Source: Betaproteobacteria bacterium
Lineage (GTDB): Bacteria; Pseudomonadota; Gammaproteobacteria; Burkholderiales; Burkholderiaceae_C
NCBI GenBank assembly: GCA_009923345.1
Contig: RFTR01000103.1
Location: 1 to 7,214, forward strand
Direction of reading: 5' to 3'
DNA: 7,214 nt
The first letter of the stretch is position 1. Each line of letters begins with the position of its first letter. Below the pieces are notes generated by a model. That model searched no databases and was not told where the DNA came from. It saw only the letters and a list, made by a program, of their open reading frames with translations. Of this stretch, positions 1 through 6,817 are shown in pieces. A program made the position numbers and the translations under genes.

Positions 1-837
1 GGAATCAAGATCAACGCACTCCACAACCCCCGTGAACAGCGCAAGGTGTGGTTGGAAATGGCGCAACAAAATGCCGATATCCAACTCGCTCGACTGTTAG
101 CTGAAGAAGGTTCGCAACAAGCGCGGACGCGCTCTTTGGTCGATGCCTTAGATTTAGATGTCGACAACCTGGATGTGTTTCGGGTGGAATGTTTCGACAT
201 TTCGCACACGGCGGGTGAGTCGACCCAAGCATCTTGTGTGGTGTTTCACCACCACAAAATGCAAAGCAGTGAATACCGTCGCTACAACATCGACGGCATC
301 ACACCCGGTGATGACTATGCCGCCATGCGCCAAGTGCTGGAGCGCCGTTACAGCAAACTCGCTGAAGCGGTGCGCGCAGGAGAAGGTAAGTTACCCGATC
401 TGGTGTTGATTGACGGAGGCAAAGGCCAAGTTTCGATGGCGCGCGAAGTGTTTGAAGGGCTTGGGTTGGATGTGTCGCGGATTGTGGGTGTAGAAAAAGG
501 CGAGGGACGTAAGGTGGGTCTAGAAGAGTTGGTCTTTGCCGATGGCCGTGAAAAAGTCTATCTAGGCCGCGATTCAGCAGCTTTGATGTTGATTGCCCAG
601 ATTCGCGATGAGGCGCATCGCTTTGCCATTACTGGCATGCGTGCGGCACGTGCCAAGGTGCGTGTTGGTGGCAGCACCTTAGAAGAGATTGCTGGCATAG
701 GACCTAAGAAGCGCGCCAAGTTGTTACAACGTTTTGGCGGTGCGCGCGGCGTAGCGCAAGCCAGCGTGCAAGACCTCTGCAGCGTGGAAGGTATTTCTTT
801 AGAACTTGCGCAAACTATTTATCAGGCTTTGCGTTAA
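1..837 (+). CDS. uvrC: UvrABC excinuclease subunit C, 3' part (5' end outside window)
   Basis: UvrC makes the two cuts flanking a DNA lesion after UvrA and UvrB have located it (cytoplasmic nucleotide excision repair). The reading frame is open from base 1, so 278 C-terminal residues are present out of roughly 600 usual for the family. The first residues visible (GIKINALHNPREQ) already lie well inside the protein. The C-terminal RNase H-like endonuclease domain is intact: the conserved catalytic residues are Asp in CFDISHT (bases 196-198), Asp in LVLIDGGKGQ (412-414) and His in RDEAHRFAI (616-618). A helix-hairpin-helix DNA-binding motif, GIGPKKRAKLL, begins at base 694, followed by a second hairpin-like segment around SVEGIS. 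The frame ends at TAA 835-837. It converges on serB with a 67-base gap. The N-terminal GIY-YIG nuclease and UvrB-binding domains would lie upstream and cannot be checked. Identity is very secure. Confidence 0.97.
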   Translation, partial: GIKINALHNPREQRKVWLEMAQQNADIQLARLLAEEGSQQARTRSLVDALDLDVDNLDVFRVECFDISHTAGESTQASCVVFHHHKMQSSEYRRYNIDGITPGDDYAAMRQVLERRYSKLAEAVRAGEGKLPDLVLIDGGKGQVSMAREVFEGLGLDVSRIVGVEKGEGRKVGLEELVFADGREKVYLGRDSAALMLIAQIRDEAHRFAITGMRAARAKVRVGGSTLEEIAGIGPKKRAKLLQRFGGARGVAQASVQDLCSVEGISLELAQTIYQALR

Positions 838-882
838 GTATCTAGCTGATTAAAAACTGTAAGCCTACAAAATTTGTAATGG

Positions 883-906
883 CCAACTTATAAATTGGTG
901 CTTTTT
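883..906 (+). terminator. weak hairpin plus T-run, possible uvrC terminator
   Basis: In the uvrC/serB convergent gap, CCAA (883-886) pairs with TTGG (895-898) around an 8-base loop, extendable by one G-T pair. A run of five T follows at 902-906. The stem is short and AT-rich, so this is at best a weak rho-independent terminator; its T-run reaches the serB stop codon. A second inverted repeat, TACAAA-A-TTTGTA (866-878), lies just before it but has only one base between its arms. The rest of the gap holds nothing else recognisable. Confidence 0.3.
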
Positions 907-1618
907 AAGTTTTAACGATTTCTAGCAAGCGATCTAGCCCGCCTTCTTGGATAGACACCATGGCTTGTTCGCGTACTTTGGGCTTGGCGTGGTAAGCCAC
1001 AGAGAGTCCTGCAACGCCCATCATTAGTAAGTCATTCGCGCCATCTCCCATAGCGATGCTTTGTTTAGGCGAGATGCCCAATTCAGCACAAGTTTCAAGA
1101 AGTTTTTTTCGCTTCTCTGCACCGTCGCAGATATCACCCCAGGGTTGATCGACTAAACGACCCGTGAGGTATCCATTTGTAATTTCAAGAACATTGCTGC
1201 GGGTGAAGTCAATGTTGAGTATGTGTCCTACACGGTCCGCAAAAAAAGTAAAACCCCCGCTAACTAGTAATACTTTCATGCCGTGTTGCTTACATGTTTC
1301 TACTAATTCTTTAGCGCCAGGGTTCAGCCGCAAGCGCTTGGTAAAGACATCATCTAAAGCTTCTTGGGGCACGCCTTTGAGCAATGCCACGCGTTTGCGC
1401 AAACTGTCTTTGAAATCCGTGATTTCACCCCGCATAGCGGCCTCCGTAATGGTGCTGACTTCTGCTTTGCGTCCTGCCGCATCGGCTATTTCATCAATAC
1501 ATTCGATATTGATCAGGGTTGAATCCATATCAAACGCAATGAGTTTGAAATCGTGCAATGTAAGCGGCGATGCAATGCCTTGAATAAAAAGACCTGGGGC
1601 AAATTCTTGTTGTGCCAT
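905..1618 (-). CDS. serB: phosphoserine phosphatase SerB (short form)
   Basis: SerB removes phosphate from O-phospho-L-serine, the last step of serine synthesis, in the cytoplasm. The 237-residue protein is a haloacid dehalogenase-type phosphatase. Motif I is FDMDST, with nucleophile Asp30 and acid/base Asp32. Motif II is LLVSGG, with Ser120. The conserved lysine is Lys169, placed by its spacing to motif III, and motif III is GDGAND, with Asp192 and Asp196 for magnesium. The cap region with conserved ECIDEIAD lies at 39-46. Compared with the 322-residue E. coli enzyme it lacks the N-terminal extension; this short form is, to my knowledge, usual in Betaproteobacteria. The ATG at 1616-1618 fits the family start, although no clear Shine-Dalgarno sequence precedes it. 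It begins 34 bases after the mfd stop on the same strand with no terminator seen between, so co-transcription is likely. Identity is secure. Confidence 0.96.
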   Translation of the reverse strand: MAQQEFAPGLFIQGIASPLTLHDFKLIAFDMDSTLINIECIDEIADAAGRKAEVSTITEAAMRGEITDFKDSLRKRVALLKGVPQEALDDVFTKRLRLNPGAKELVETCKQHGMKVLLVSGGFTFFADRVGHILNIDFTRSNVLEITNGYLTGRLVDQPWGDICDGAEKRKKLLETCAELGISPKQSIAMGDGANDLLMMGVAGLSVAYHAKPKVREQAMVSIQEGGLDRLLEIVKT

Positions 1619-1652
1619 GAGATTTGTAAAAGTAACGATTGCCCTAAATTAT

Positions 1653-4600
1653 CTAGGCCACCGAAGCAGTGGGTGCTGTTTTAGATGGGGTTATAGGTGT
1701 CCCCAAAGCCCGCAAAATATCTTGCACCATCTTGGCTCTGGCCATGGGTTCTGGAAGTTCACGCTCGATGCGAAGCCGGTCATTACCCGCCAACTTGATG
1801 TGTTTGTTTTTTTGCACCAACTCGATGATGCGCATGGCGTCAAATGGCGGATTGGGTTTGAAACTAATGATGGTCACATGCGGCGTCGCATCTACCTTTG
1901 TCACGCCATAGTCACGGGCTTTCACACGTAAACGATGCACATCAATTAAGGTTTGGGCTTGAGTTGGCAATTTACCAAAACGATCCACCAATTCCTCTAG
2001 CAAGCCATCAATTTGGTCAGATGTTTTGGCGATCGCTAATTTTTTATAGAAGGACAGTCTCAAATGCACATCGCCGCAATAGTCGTTGGGTAGAAGAGCT
2101 GGTGCATGGAGATTCACCTCAGTAGTCGCGCTAAACGGGCTTAATAGGTCTGGTTCTTCACCATTCCTCAATGCCCGAACCGCTTCGCTCAACATCTCGT
2201 TGTAGAGCTGAAAACCGACCTCCAACATATTGCCGCTTTGGCTCTCGCCCAAAACTTCGCCTGCACCTCGAATCTCAAGGTCGTGCATGGCCAAGTAAAA
2301 ACCAGAGCCCAGTTCTTCCATTTGTTGAATGGCGTCCAGTCTTTGCGTAGCTTGTTTGGTGAGCGATTCAATGTCAGGCACCATCAAGTATGCATAGGCT
2401 TGGTGGTGGCTGCGTCCTACGCGGCCTCGTAATTGGTGTAGTTGTGCCAAACCAAATTTGTCAGCTCGGCTCATGATGATGGTGTTGGCCGTTGGCACGT
2501 CGATACCTGTTTCAATGATGGTTGAGCAAAGCAATACGTTGTAGCGCTGCGCGACGAAGTCTCGCATCACGCGCTCCAATTCGCGTTCTGGCATTTGCCC
2601 GTGGGCGATGGCAATACGGGCTTCAGGTAAAAGTTCTTCTAAGCGCGCGCGACGGTTCTCAATGGTGTCGACCTCGTTGTGCAAGAAGTAACACTGTCCA
2701 CCGCGTTTGAGTTCGCGCAAAACTGCTTCACGTATGACGCCGTTGCCTTCTGTACGTACAAATGTTTTGATAGCCAAGCGCCTTTGTGGTGCTGTGGCGA
2801 TGACGCTGAGGTCGCGCAATCCTTCTAGTGCCATGCCTAAAGTACGGGGGATGGGGGTCGCGGTGAGGGTCAATACATCGACTTCCGCTCGAATGGCTTT
2901 CATTGTCTCTTTATGGCGCACACCAAATCGATGCTCTTCGTCGATGATCAAAAGCCCTAAGTCTTTGAACTTGACGCTCTCGCTCAGAAGTTTGTGCGTG
3001 CCCACCACGATATCAATTTGCCCATCGGCCAATCCTTTGGCGGCCAAAGTAATTTCTTTGGCAGAGCGAAAACGACTCATCTCTGCAATTTTGATAGGCC
3101 ACTTGCTAAAACGGTCTGTCAGTGTTTGAAAGTGTTGTTCAGCCAGCAATGTGGTTGGCGCTAAAAATGCCACCTGTTTGCCGCCAGTGACCGCCACAAA
3201 AGCTGCGCGCAGTGCCACTTCGGTTTTGCCAAAACCCACGTCTCCGCAAACCAACCGGTCCATAGGCCGTGGACTGATCATGTCTTGGATTACCGCATGA
3301 ATCGCGGCGCGTTGGTCAGCAGTTTCGTCAAACCCAAAATCGTTGGAGAAGGTTTCGTAGTCTTGCGGTGAGTAGCGAAACGGGTGTCCAACCCTCGCTG
3401 CACGTCTTGCGTAAATATTGAGTAGCTCGGCTGCGGCATCACGCACTTGCTCCGCTGCACGACGTTTGGCCTTGTCCCATTGGGCTGAGCCCAGTTTGTG
3501 CAAAGGCGCTTCGTCAGCGCTCACGCCTGTGTAGCGACCGATCAAATGTAATTGACTGACGGGCACATACAACACAGCTTGGTCGGCGTATTCCAAGTGC
3601 AAGAACTCTTGTAAAGCGGGAAGACCTTCTTCCGTTTTTTCACCTAAATCCATATTGATCAAGCCACGGTACCGGCCGATGCCATGGGCGTTGTGAACGA
3701 CTGGGTCGCCGACATTGAGTTCTGATAAATCTTTGATCAGGGCTTCAACATCGCTAACCTGTTCTTGTTTTTTTCTCCTGCGCGCAGCGGGTGCGATGGC
3801 GAACAGTTCTGTTTCTGTGATGAAGTCGATGCCGGTCTCTAGCCAGCTAAACCCCACCTGGAGATGGGAAGTCGCAATACCGATTTTTTCTTGGGATTTT
3901 TCGAAGTCTTGTAAGGAGTCGAAGACAACAGGGCTGAGTTCGCTGGCTCTCAAGAAATCTAAAAGGCTTTCGCGACGTCCATCGCTTTCCGCCAAGATGA
4001 GTAATCGATGGGCTGTGTTTTTGGCGTACTGCTCTAGACGCTCCAGCGGATCGGTTGCGCCCCGCATAACCATCAAATCTGGAAGTAATTGGGCGAAGGT
4101 GTTTTCACTACCCGCGGCGTTGTATGGGCGCAGTGCAAGTTGCGCGTGCTGGTTCGCCGTTGCAAAAAACTGTTCCGAGCTTAAAAACAAACTGGTCGGA
4201 GATAGCGCAGGTCTTTCGGGGTCGCCTTGTACCAACCGGTAACGTTCTTGCGTGTCTTGCCAAAAGCGTTGAAAAACAGGTTCTAACTCGCCATGCAGCA
4301 CCACGATGGCGGATGGGCTGAGGTAATTGAAAACGGTAGCTGTTTCTTCAAAGAACAAGGGCAAGTAATATTCAATGCCTGCAGTTGCAACGCCATTTCC
4401 AATATCTTTGTAGATACGACTTTTGGTCGGGTCGCCTTCCAACAACTCACGCCAACGCTTGCGAAAAAGCGCGCGCGCATCTTGGTCCATGGGGAACTCA
4501 CGCCCAGGAAGCAACCGTACTTCAGGGACAGGGTACAAACTGCGTTGGCTGTCAGGGTCAAAGGTACGGATGGAGTCAATTTCGTTGTCGAACAAATCGA

Positions 4601-5141
4601 CGCGGTAGGGAACCAAAGAACCCATGGGGAATAAATCGATCAATCCACCACGCACCGCATATTCACCAGGGCTGACAACTTGGGTGACATGGCTGTAGCC
4701 AGCCAAACTCAGTTGCTCTTTGAACTTGGCCTCATTGAGTGATTGTTTGACCTTGAATTCAAATGTGTAGCCCGCCAAGAAAGACGGCGGCGCAAGTCGG
4801 TAAAGCGCAGTGGTTGCAGGAATCAAAATGACATCTGCATCGCCCTGAGAAATTCGCCAAAGAGTCGCTAAGCGTTCGCTGATCAAATCTTGGTGTGGTG
4901 AAAAACTGTCGTAAGGCAGAGTTTCCCAATCAGGAAACAGCACACAACGCACTTCTGGCGCGAAGAAAGTTATTTCGTCTTGCAGACGGTGTGCATCCGC
5001 AGCGTCTGCTGTGACGATAGCGACTTGGGTTTTTTTAGTTTTTTCTTGTGCGCCCAATTTTGCAAGCCATAGCGCATCGGCCGAGCCAATAGGGCGATCA
5101 ATGGCAAATCGTTTGCCGGTACTCAAAGAAGGCAGGTGCAT
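1653..5141 (-). CDS. mfd: transcription-repair coupling factor Mfd
   Basis: Mfd is an ATP-driven translocase that pushes stalled RNA polymerase off DNA and recruits UvrA to the lesion. From this start it has 1162 residues (E. coli 1148). The N-terminal UvrB-like region is present (DWETLPYDSFSPHQD), and the three UvrA-contact residues known in E. coli (R165, R181, F185) align with R164, R180 and F184. The RNA-polymerase-interaction domain spans about 474-539 and carries a several-residue insertion (EKTEEGLPALQ region) relative to E. coli. The RecG-like motor follows: Walker A GDVGFGKTE (about 633-641), DEEH (734-737), TATPIPRTL (from 760), QLRGRVGRS (903-911). A C-terminal autoinhibitory domain follows. 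I chose the ATG at 5139-5141 because MHLPSLSTGKRF resembles family N-termini and avoids overlapping ispD. An ATG at 5202-5204, in the same frame, would add 21 residues and has a better Shine-Dalgarno (see findings). Stop TAG 1653-1655. Confidence 0.97.
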   Translation of the reverse strand: MHLPSLSTGKRFAIDRPIGSADALWLAKLGAQEKTKKTQVAIVTADAADAHRLQDEITFFAPEVRCVLFPDWETLPYDSFSPHQDLISERLATLWRISQGDADVILIPATTALYRLAPPSFLAGYTFEFKVKQSLNEAKFKEQLSLAGYSHVTQVVSPGEYAVRGGLIDLFPMGSLVPYRVDLFDNEIDSIRTFDPDSQRSLYPVPEVRLLPGREFPMDQDARALFRKRWRELLEGDPTKSRIYKDIGNGVATAGIEYYLPLFFEETATVFNYLSPSAIVVLHGELEPVFQRFWQDTQERYRLVQGDPERPALSPTSLFLSSEQFFATANQHAQLALRPYNAAGSENTFAQLLPDLMVMRGATDPLERLEQYAKNTAHRLLILAESDGRRESLLDFLRASELSPVVFDSLQDFEKSQEKIGIATSHLQVGFSWLETGIDFITETELFAIAPAARRRKKQEQVSDVEALIKDLSELNVGDPVVHNAHGIGRYRGLINMDLGEKTEEGLPALQEFLHLEYADQAVLYVPVSQLHLIGRYTGVSADEAPLHKLGSAQWDKAKRRAAEQVRDAAAELLNIYARRAARVGHPFRYSPQDYETFSNDFGFDETADQRAAIHAVIQDMISPRPMDRLVCGDVGFGKTEVALRAAFVAVTGGKQVAFLAPTTLLAEQHFQTLTDRFSKWPIKIAEMSRFRSAKEITLAAKGLADGQIDIVVGTHKLLSESVKFKDLGLLIIDEEHRFGVRHKETMKAIRAEVDVLTLTATPIPRTLGMALEGLRDLSVIATAPQRRLAIKTFVRTEGNGVIREAVLRELKRGGQCYFLHNEVDTIENRRARLEELLPEARIAIAHGQMPERELERVMRDFVAQRYNVLLCSTIIETGIDVPTANTIIMSRADKFGLAQLHQLRGRVGRSHHQAYAYLMVPDIESLTKQATQRLDAIQQMEELGSGFYLAMHDLEIRGAGEVLGESQSGNMLEVGFQLYNEMLSEAVRALRNGEEPDLLSPFSATTEVNLHAPALLPNDYCGDVHLRLSFYKKLAIAKTSDQIDGLLEELVDRFGKLPTQAQTLIDVHRLRVKARDYGVTKVDATPHVTIISFKPNPPFDAMRIIELVQKNKHIKLAGNDRLRIERELPEPMARAKMVQDILRALGTPITPSKTAPTASVA

Positions 5142-5164
5142 TGGGTTGATTCTAGAATGACAAC
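5142..5164. promoter_or_regulatory. candidate two-way promoter between mfd and ispD
   Basis: Only 23 bases separate the chosen mfd start from the ispD start. They contain the perfect palindrome ATTCTAGAAT (5149-5158). Read rightward this gives TAGAAT at 5153-5158; read leftward it gives TAGAAT at 5154-5149. Each is one mismatch from the TATAAT consensus. With the usual 6-8 base distance to the start site, each -10 box would start transcription at or next to the respective ATG, giving leaderless or nearly leaderless messages. Neither start codon has a clear Shine-Dalgarno, which agrees with that. I find no good -35 box at 16-18 bases on either side, so this is a suggestion from sequence only. 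Confidence 0.4.
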
Positions 5165-5896
5165 ATGTCTCACCCCCCAGTAACAAAGCATCAGATGTAT
5201 GCATTGATTCCTTGCGCGGGTAGTGGTGCGCGTGCAGGTTCCACGCAGCCTAAGCAATATCGCGACATTGCTGGACTGCCTATGGTGATCCATACCTTGC
5301 GTGCGTTCCATGCTGTGGCACGCATCAAGCAAGGTTTGGTTGTTGTAGCCCCCGATGACATCGTTATGACTGATTTACTTCAAAAACATGGCCTTGATAA
5401 CTTTCAAGTCGCAGGAGTTGGTGGTGCGCAACGTTCAGACAGTGTGTTGGCTGGCCTGAACGCCTTAATGGTGCACGGAGCCAAATCGGAAGACTGGGTT
5501 TTAGTGCATGACGCTGCACGCTGTTTAATCACACAGCAACAAATTGATGGTTTGATAGACGCTGTCACCTCAGACCCCGTAGGCGGACTTTTGGCGCAAC
5601 CTTTGGCCGATACCTTGAAGTCCGCAGACCATAATCGCGTAGTCAGTACGGTGACACGCGTTGATAAATGGCTAGCCCAAACACCACAAATGTTTCGAAT
5701 CGGCCCATTAAAGCTTGCCATTGAGCAAGCGGGTTCATCGGTGACCGACGAATCGTCTGCTATGGAATCTATGGGGTTCCATCCTTTACTGGTGGCTAGT
5801 GATAGCCATAATTTCAAAGTGACTTATCCGCAAGACTTTGCGCTAGCAGAAGCTATTTTTCACATGAGAAACAACCATTTGCATGGAACACGCTAA
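5165..5896 (+). CDS. ispD: 2-C-methyl-D-erythritol 4-phosphate cytidylyltransferase IspD
   Basis: IspD joins CTP and 2-C-methyl-D-erythritol 4-phosphate to give CDP-methylerythritol, the third step of the MEP isoprenoid pathway, in the cytoplasm. The 243 residues match the family length. The nucleotide-binding loop LIPCAGSGARAG (14-25) is followed by QPKQYR (28-33); Arg23 and Lys30 align with the catalytic Arg20 and Lys27 of E. coli. GGAQRSDSV (86-94) and VHDAARC (114-120) are CTP-site motifs. TDESSAME (194-201) and the substrate-binding Lys218 in NFKVTYPQD complete the site. An in-frame TAG at 5153-5155 rules out a longer protein. A later ATG at 5195 (MYALIPCAG) is a possible alternative start; neither has a clear Shine-Dalgarno. 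It diverges from mfd and overlaps ispF by 14 bases, so the two are surely one transcription unit. Identity is secure, the start slightly less so. Confidence 0.96.
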   Translation: MSHPPVTKHQMYALIPCAGSGARAGSTQPKQYRDIAGLPMVIHTLRAFHAVARIKQGLVVVAPDDIVMTDLLQKHGLDNFQVAGVGGAQRSDSVLAGLNALMVHGAKSEDWVLVHDAARCLITQQQIDGLIDAVTSDPVGGLLAQPLADTLKSADHNRVVSTVTRVDKWLAQTPQMFRIGPLKLAIEQAGSSVTDESSAMESMGFHPLLVASDSHNFKVTYPQDFALAEAIFHMRNNHLHGTR

Positions 5897-6365
5897 ATTT
5901 CGAATAGGTGAGGGCTGGGATACGCATGCGCTGGTGACTGGACGCCCACTTGTCATTGGCGGCGTGAATATTCCCCATATACACGGTTTATTAGGACATT
6001 CAGATGCAGATGTATTGCTGCACGCGATTACAGACGCTTTGCTTGGCGCTGCTGCGCTAGGTGATATTGGTCGGCACTTTCCTGATTCCGATGCGCAATT
6101 TAAGGGCGCTGATTCTTGGCTTCTTTTGCAAAAAGTAGGGCAATTATTAAAAGCTAATGGGCATCAAGTTGGCAATATTGATGCGACTGTGATTGCGCAA
6201 GCGCCTAAGCTAGCTGGTTTTATTCCTGCCATGTGCGAGAGGATCGCCCAAGCTTTAGACATTAGTGCGCAACAGGTGAATGTAAAAGCCAAAACTGCCG
6301 AAAAAATGGGTCCTGTAGGCGAGGGCTTGAGTATGGAAGCCAGAGCTGTAGTGCTGATTTATTGA
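5883..6365 (+). CDS. ispF: 2-C-methyl-D-erythritol 2,4-cyclodiphosphate synthase IspF
   Basis: IspF closes CDP-methylerythritol phosphate into methylerythritol cyclodiphosphate with release of CMP, the fifth step of the MEP pathway; the enzyme is a trimer with zinc in each site. The 160-residue protein is full length. Zinc ligands are Asp13 and His15 in GWDTH and His47 in LLHAITDALLGA. GDIGRHFPDSD (60-70) forms part of the substrate site, and the C-terminal KTAEKMGPVGEGLSMEA supplies the conserved nucleotide-binding TAEKMG segment. The ATG at 5883 lies inside the end of ispD (stop 5894-5896) in another frame, giving a 14-base overlap that suggests coupled translation. No strong Shine-Dalgarno is seen before it. 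ispE, which works between these two enzymes, is not in the window. The stop TGA (6363-6365) overlaps the end of the opposing regulator gene by 7 bases. Confidence 0.97.
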   Translation: MEHAKFRIGEGWDTHALVTGRPLVIGGVNIPHIHGLLGHSDADVLLHAITDALLGAAALGDIGRHFPDSDAQFKGADSWLLLQKVGQLLKANGHQVGNIDATVIAQAPKLAGFIPAMCERIAQALDISAQQVNVKAKTAEKMGPVGEGLSMEARAVVLIY

Positions 6366-6769
6366 TTTTTAGGATGCAGGGCTACTAGGCCGTCTACTAT
6401 CTCGCGAACGATGCGTTTTTGCTCGCATTTAAGCAATAAATATTTAACGATGAGTTGCTGGTCAATGAGATTGACTTTGTCTTCAGCAATATTTTTATCA
6501 AGCGACTTAGAGGGCGGTGTGCCAAAAAGCAAACCCTCTGGTGAAATTTTGAGCCATTTGCACAAGATCAGTAATTTGTCTTGCTTGGGAACAGAAACTC
6601 CCATTAACCAGTTACGCGCAGCGTGGGAGGTGATGCCTTCACCCCAGTAACGTAAATTGAATTCGTTAGCCACGACGGTGGCCGAGGGGCGAATACCTGC
6701 TTCTTTTAGGGCGGATCGAAGGCGGTCTGCGAACTTAGAAGTTTCTTTGGTGGGGGAGGTGCGTTTCAT
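6359..6769 (-). CDS. small helix-turn-helix (XRE-like) transcriptional regulator
   Basis: This 136-residue protein resembles a Cro/CI-like DNA-binding regulator. The DNA-binding part covers about residues 13-83. Its first helix is FADRLRSALKEAG, the second is around SATVVANEF (29-37), and the probable recognition helix is ITSHAARNWL (46-55). It ends in KLLILCKWLKISPEGLLFG (65-83), a typical end of this fold. The loop between helices two and three (NLRYWGEG) is longer than in simple phage repressors; I recall similar proteins in Comamonadaceae, unnamed and of unknown target. The C-terminal part (84-136) is charged and helical, likely for dimerisation, with no known sensor domain, membrane segment or signal peptide. 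The ATG at 6767-6769 follows GCGGA with almost no spacing. The AT-rich upstream region looks like a controlled promoter, so self-regulation is plausible. Regulator of what is not shown by the sequence. Confidence 0.85.
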   Translation of the reverse strand: MKRTSPTKETSKFADRLRSALKEAGIRPSATVVANEFNLRYWGEGITSHAARNWLMGVSVPKQDKLLILCKWLKISPEGLLFGTPPSKSLDKNIAEDKVNLIDQQLIVKYLLLKCEQKRIVREIVDGLVALHPKNQ

Positions 6770-6773
6770 TCCG

Positions 6774-6785
6774 CTAAGTTAACAT
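6774..6785 (-). other. three-residue mini-ORF (MLT, stop) ahead of the regulator
   Basis: On the minus strand, ATG (6785-6783), TTA, ACT, TAG (6776-6774) form a tiny reading frame. It ends four bases before the regulator ATG. AAAGG at 6798-6794 lies 8 bases before this ATG, a good Shine-Dalgarno position, while the regulator ATG itself has only a poorly spaced purine run (GCGGA). Ribosomes could load here and restart at the regulator. It may equally be chance; such short frames are common in AT-rich leaders. Confidence 0.3.
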
Positions 6786-6797
6786 TTGTTTTACCTT

Positions 6798-6817
6798 TAT
6801 AGTTAATTATAGGTTAA
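6798..6817 (+). repeat. direct repeat TATAGTTAA / TATAGGTTAA
   Basis: TATAGTTAA (6798-6806) and TATAGGTTAA (6808-6817) repeat with a 10-base offset, about one DNA helical turn. A third GTTAA core lies at 6778-6782. The copies overlap the -10 box and the predicted start point of the regulator gene. Regularly phased copies at a promoter are what a repressor site often looks like, but AT-rich DNA produces such repeats by chance too. Confidence 0.35.
6806..6811 (-). promoter_or_regulatory. consensus -10 box (TATAAT) for the regulator gene
   Basis: The minus strand reads TATAAT exactly. Transcription would begin near 6799, giving a leader of about 30 bases before the ATG at 6769, with AAAGG almost at its 5' end. 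No good -35 box is seen at 16-18 bases; the best available hexamers are ACTAAA, TACTAA and CTAAAT. A strong -10 with a poor -35 in an AT-rich region suggests a promoter that depends on, or is blocked by, a DNA-binding protein. Confidence 0.45.

Noticed and set aside
1164..1583. 139-codon open frame on the plus strand inside serB
   Set aside because: It is opposite the conserved SerB motifs, and its low-complexity Ser/Leu-rich product is typical of a shadow frame.
1619..1652. Possible promoter or terminator between mfd and serB
   Set aside because: In 34 bases I see no -10/-35 pair and no hairpin with a T-run; continuous transcription is the simpler reading.
3715..4242. 175-codon open frame on the plus strand inside mfd
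   Set aside because: It is antisense to well-conserved mfd codons, resembles no family I recognise, and has no supporting promoter or ribosome site. Long antisense frames are expected opposite a 3.5 kb gene.
4469..4478. (GC)5 alternating run
   Set aside because: It encodes ordinary Arg/Ala codons in mfd and is too short to be a meaningful repeat or Z-DNA element.
5030..5044. A6-CT-A7 tract near the 5' end of mfd as a phase-variation switch
   Set aside because: Runs of six and seven are short for slippage-driven switching, they encode an ordinary Lys-Thr-Lys-Lys stretch, and the heptamer is not in phase for a -1 shift.
5404..5817. 137-codon open frame on the minus strand inside ispD
   Set aside because: It mirrors ispD coding constraint; no domain is recognisable and no start signals are seen.
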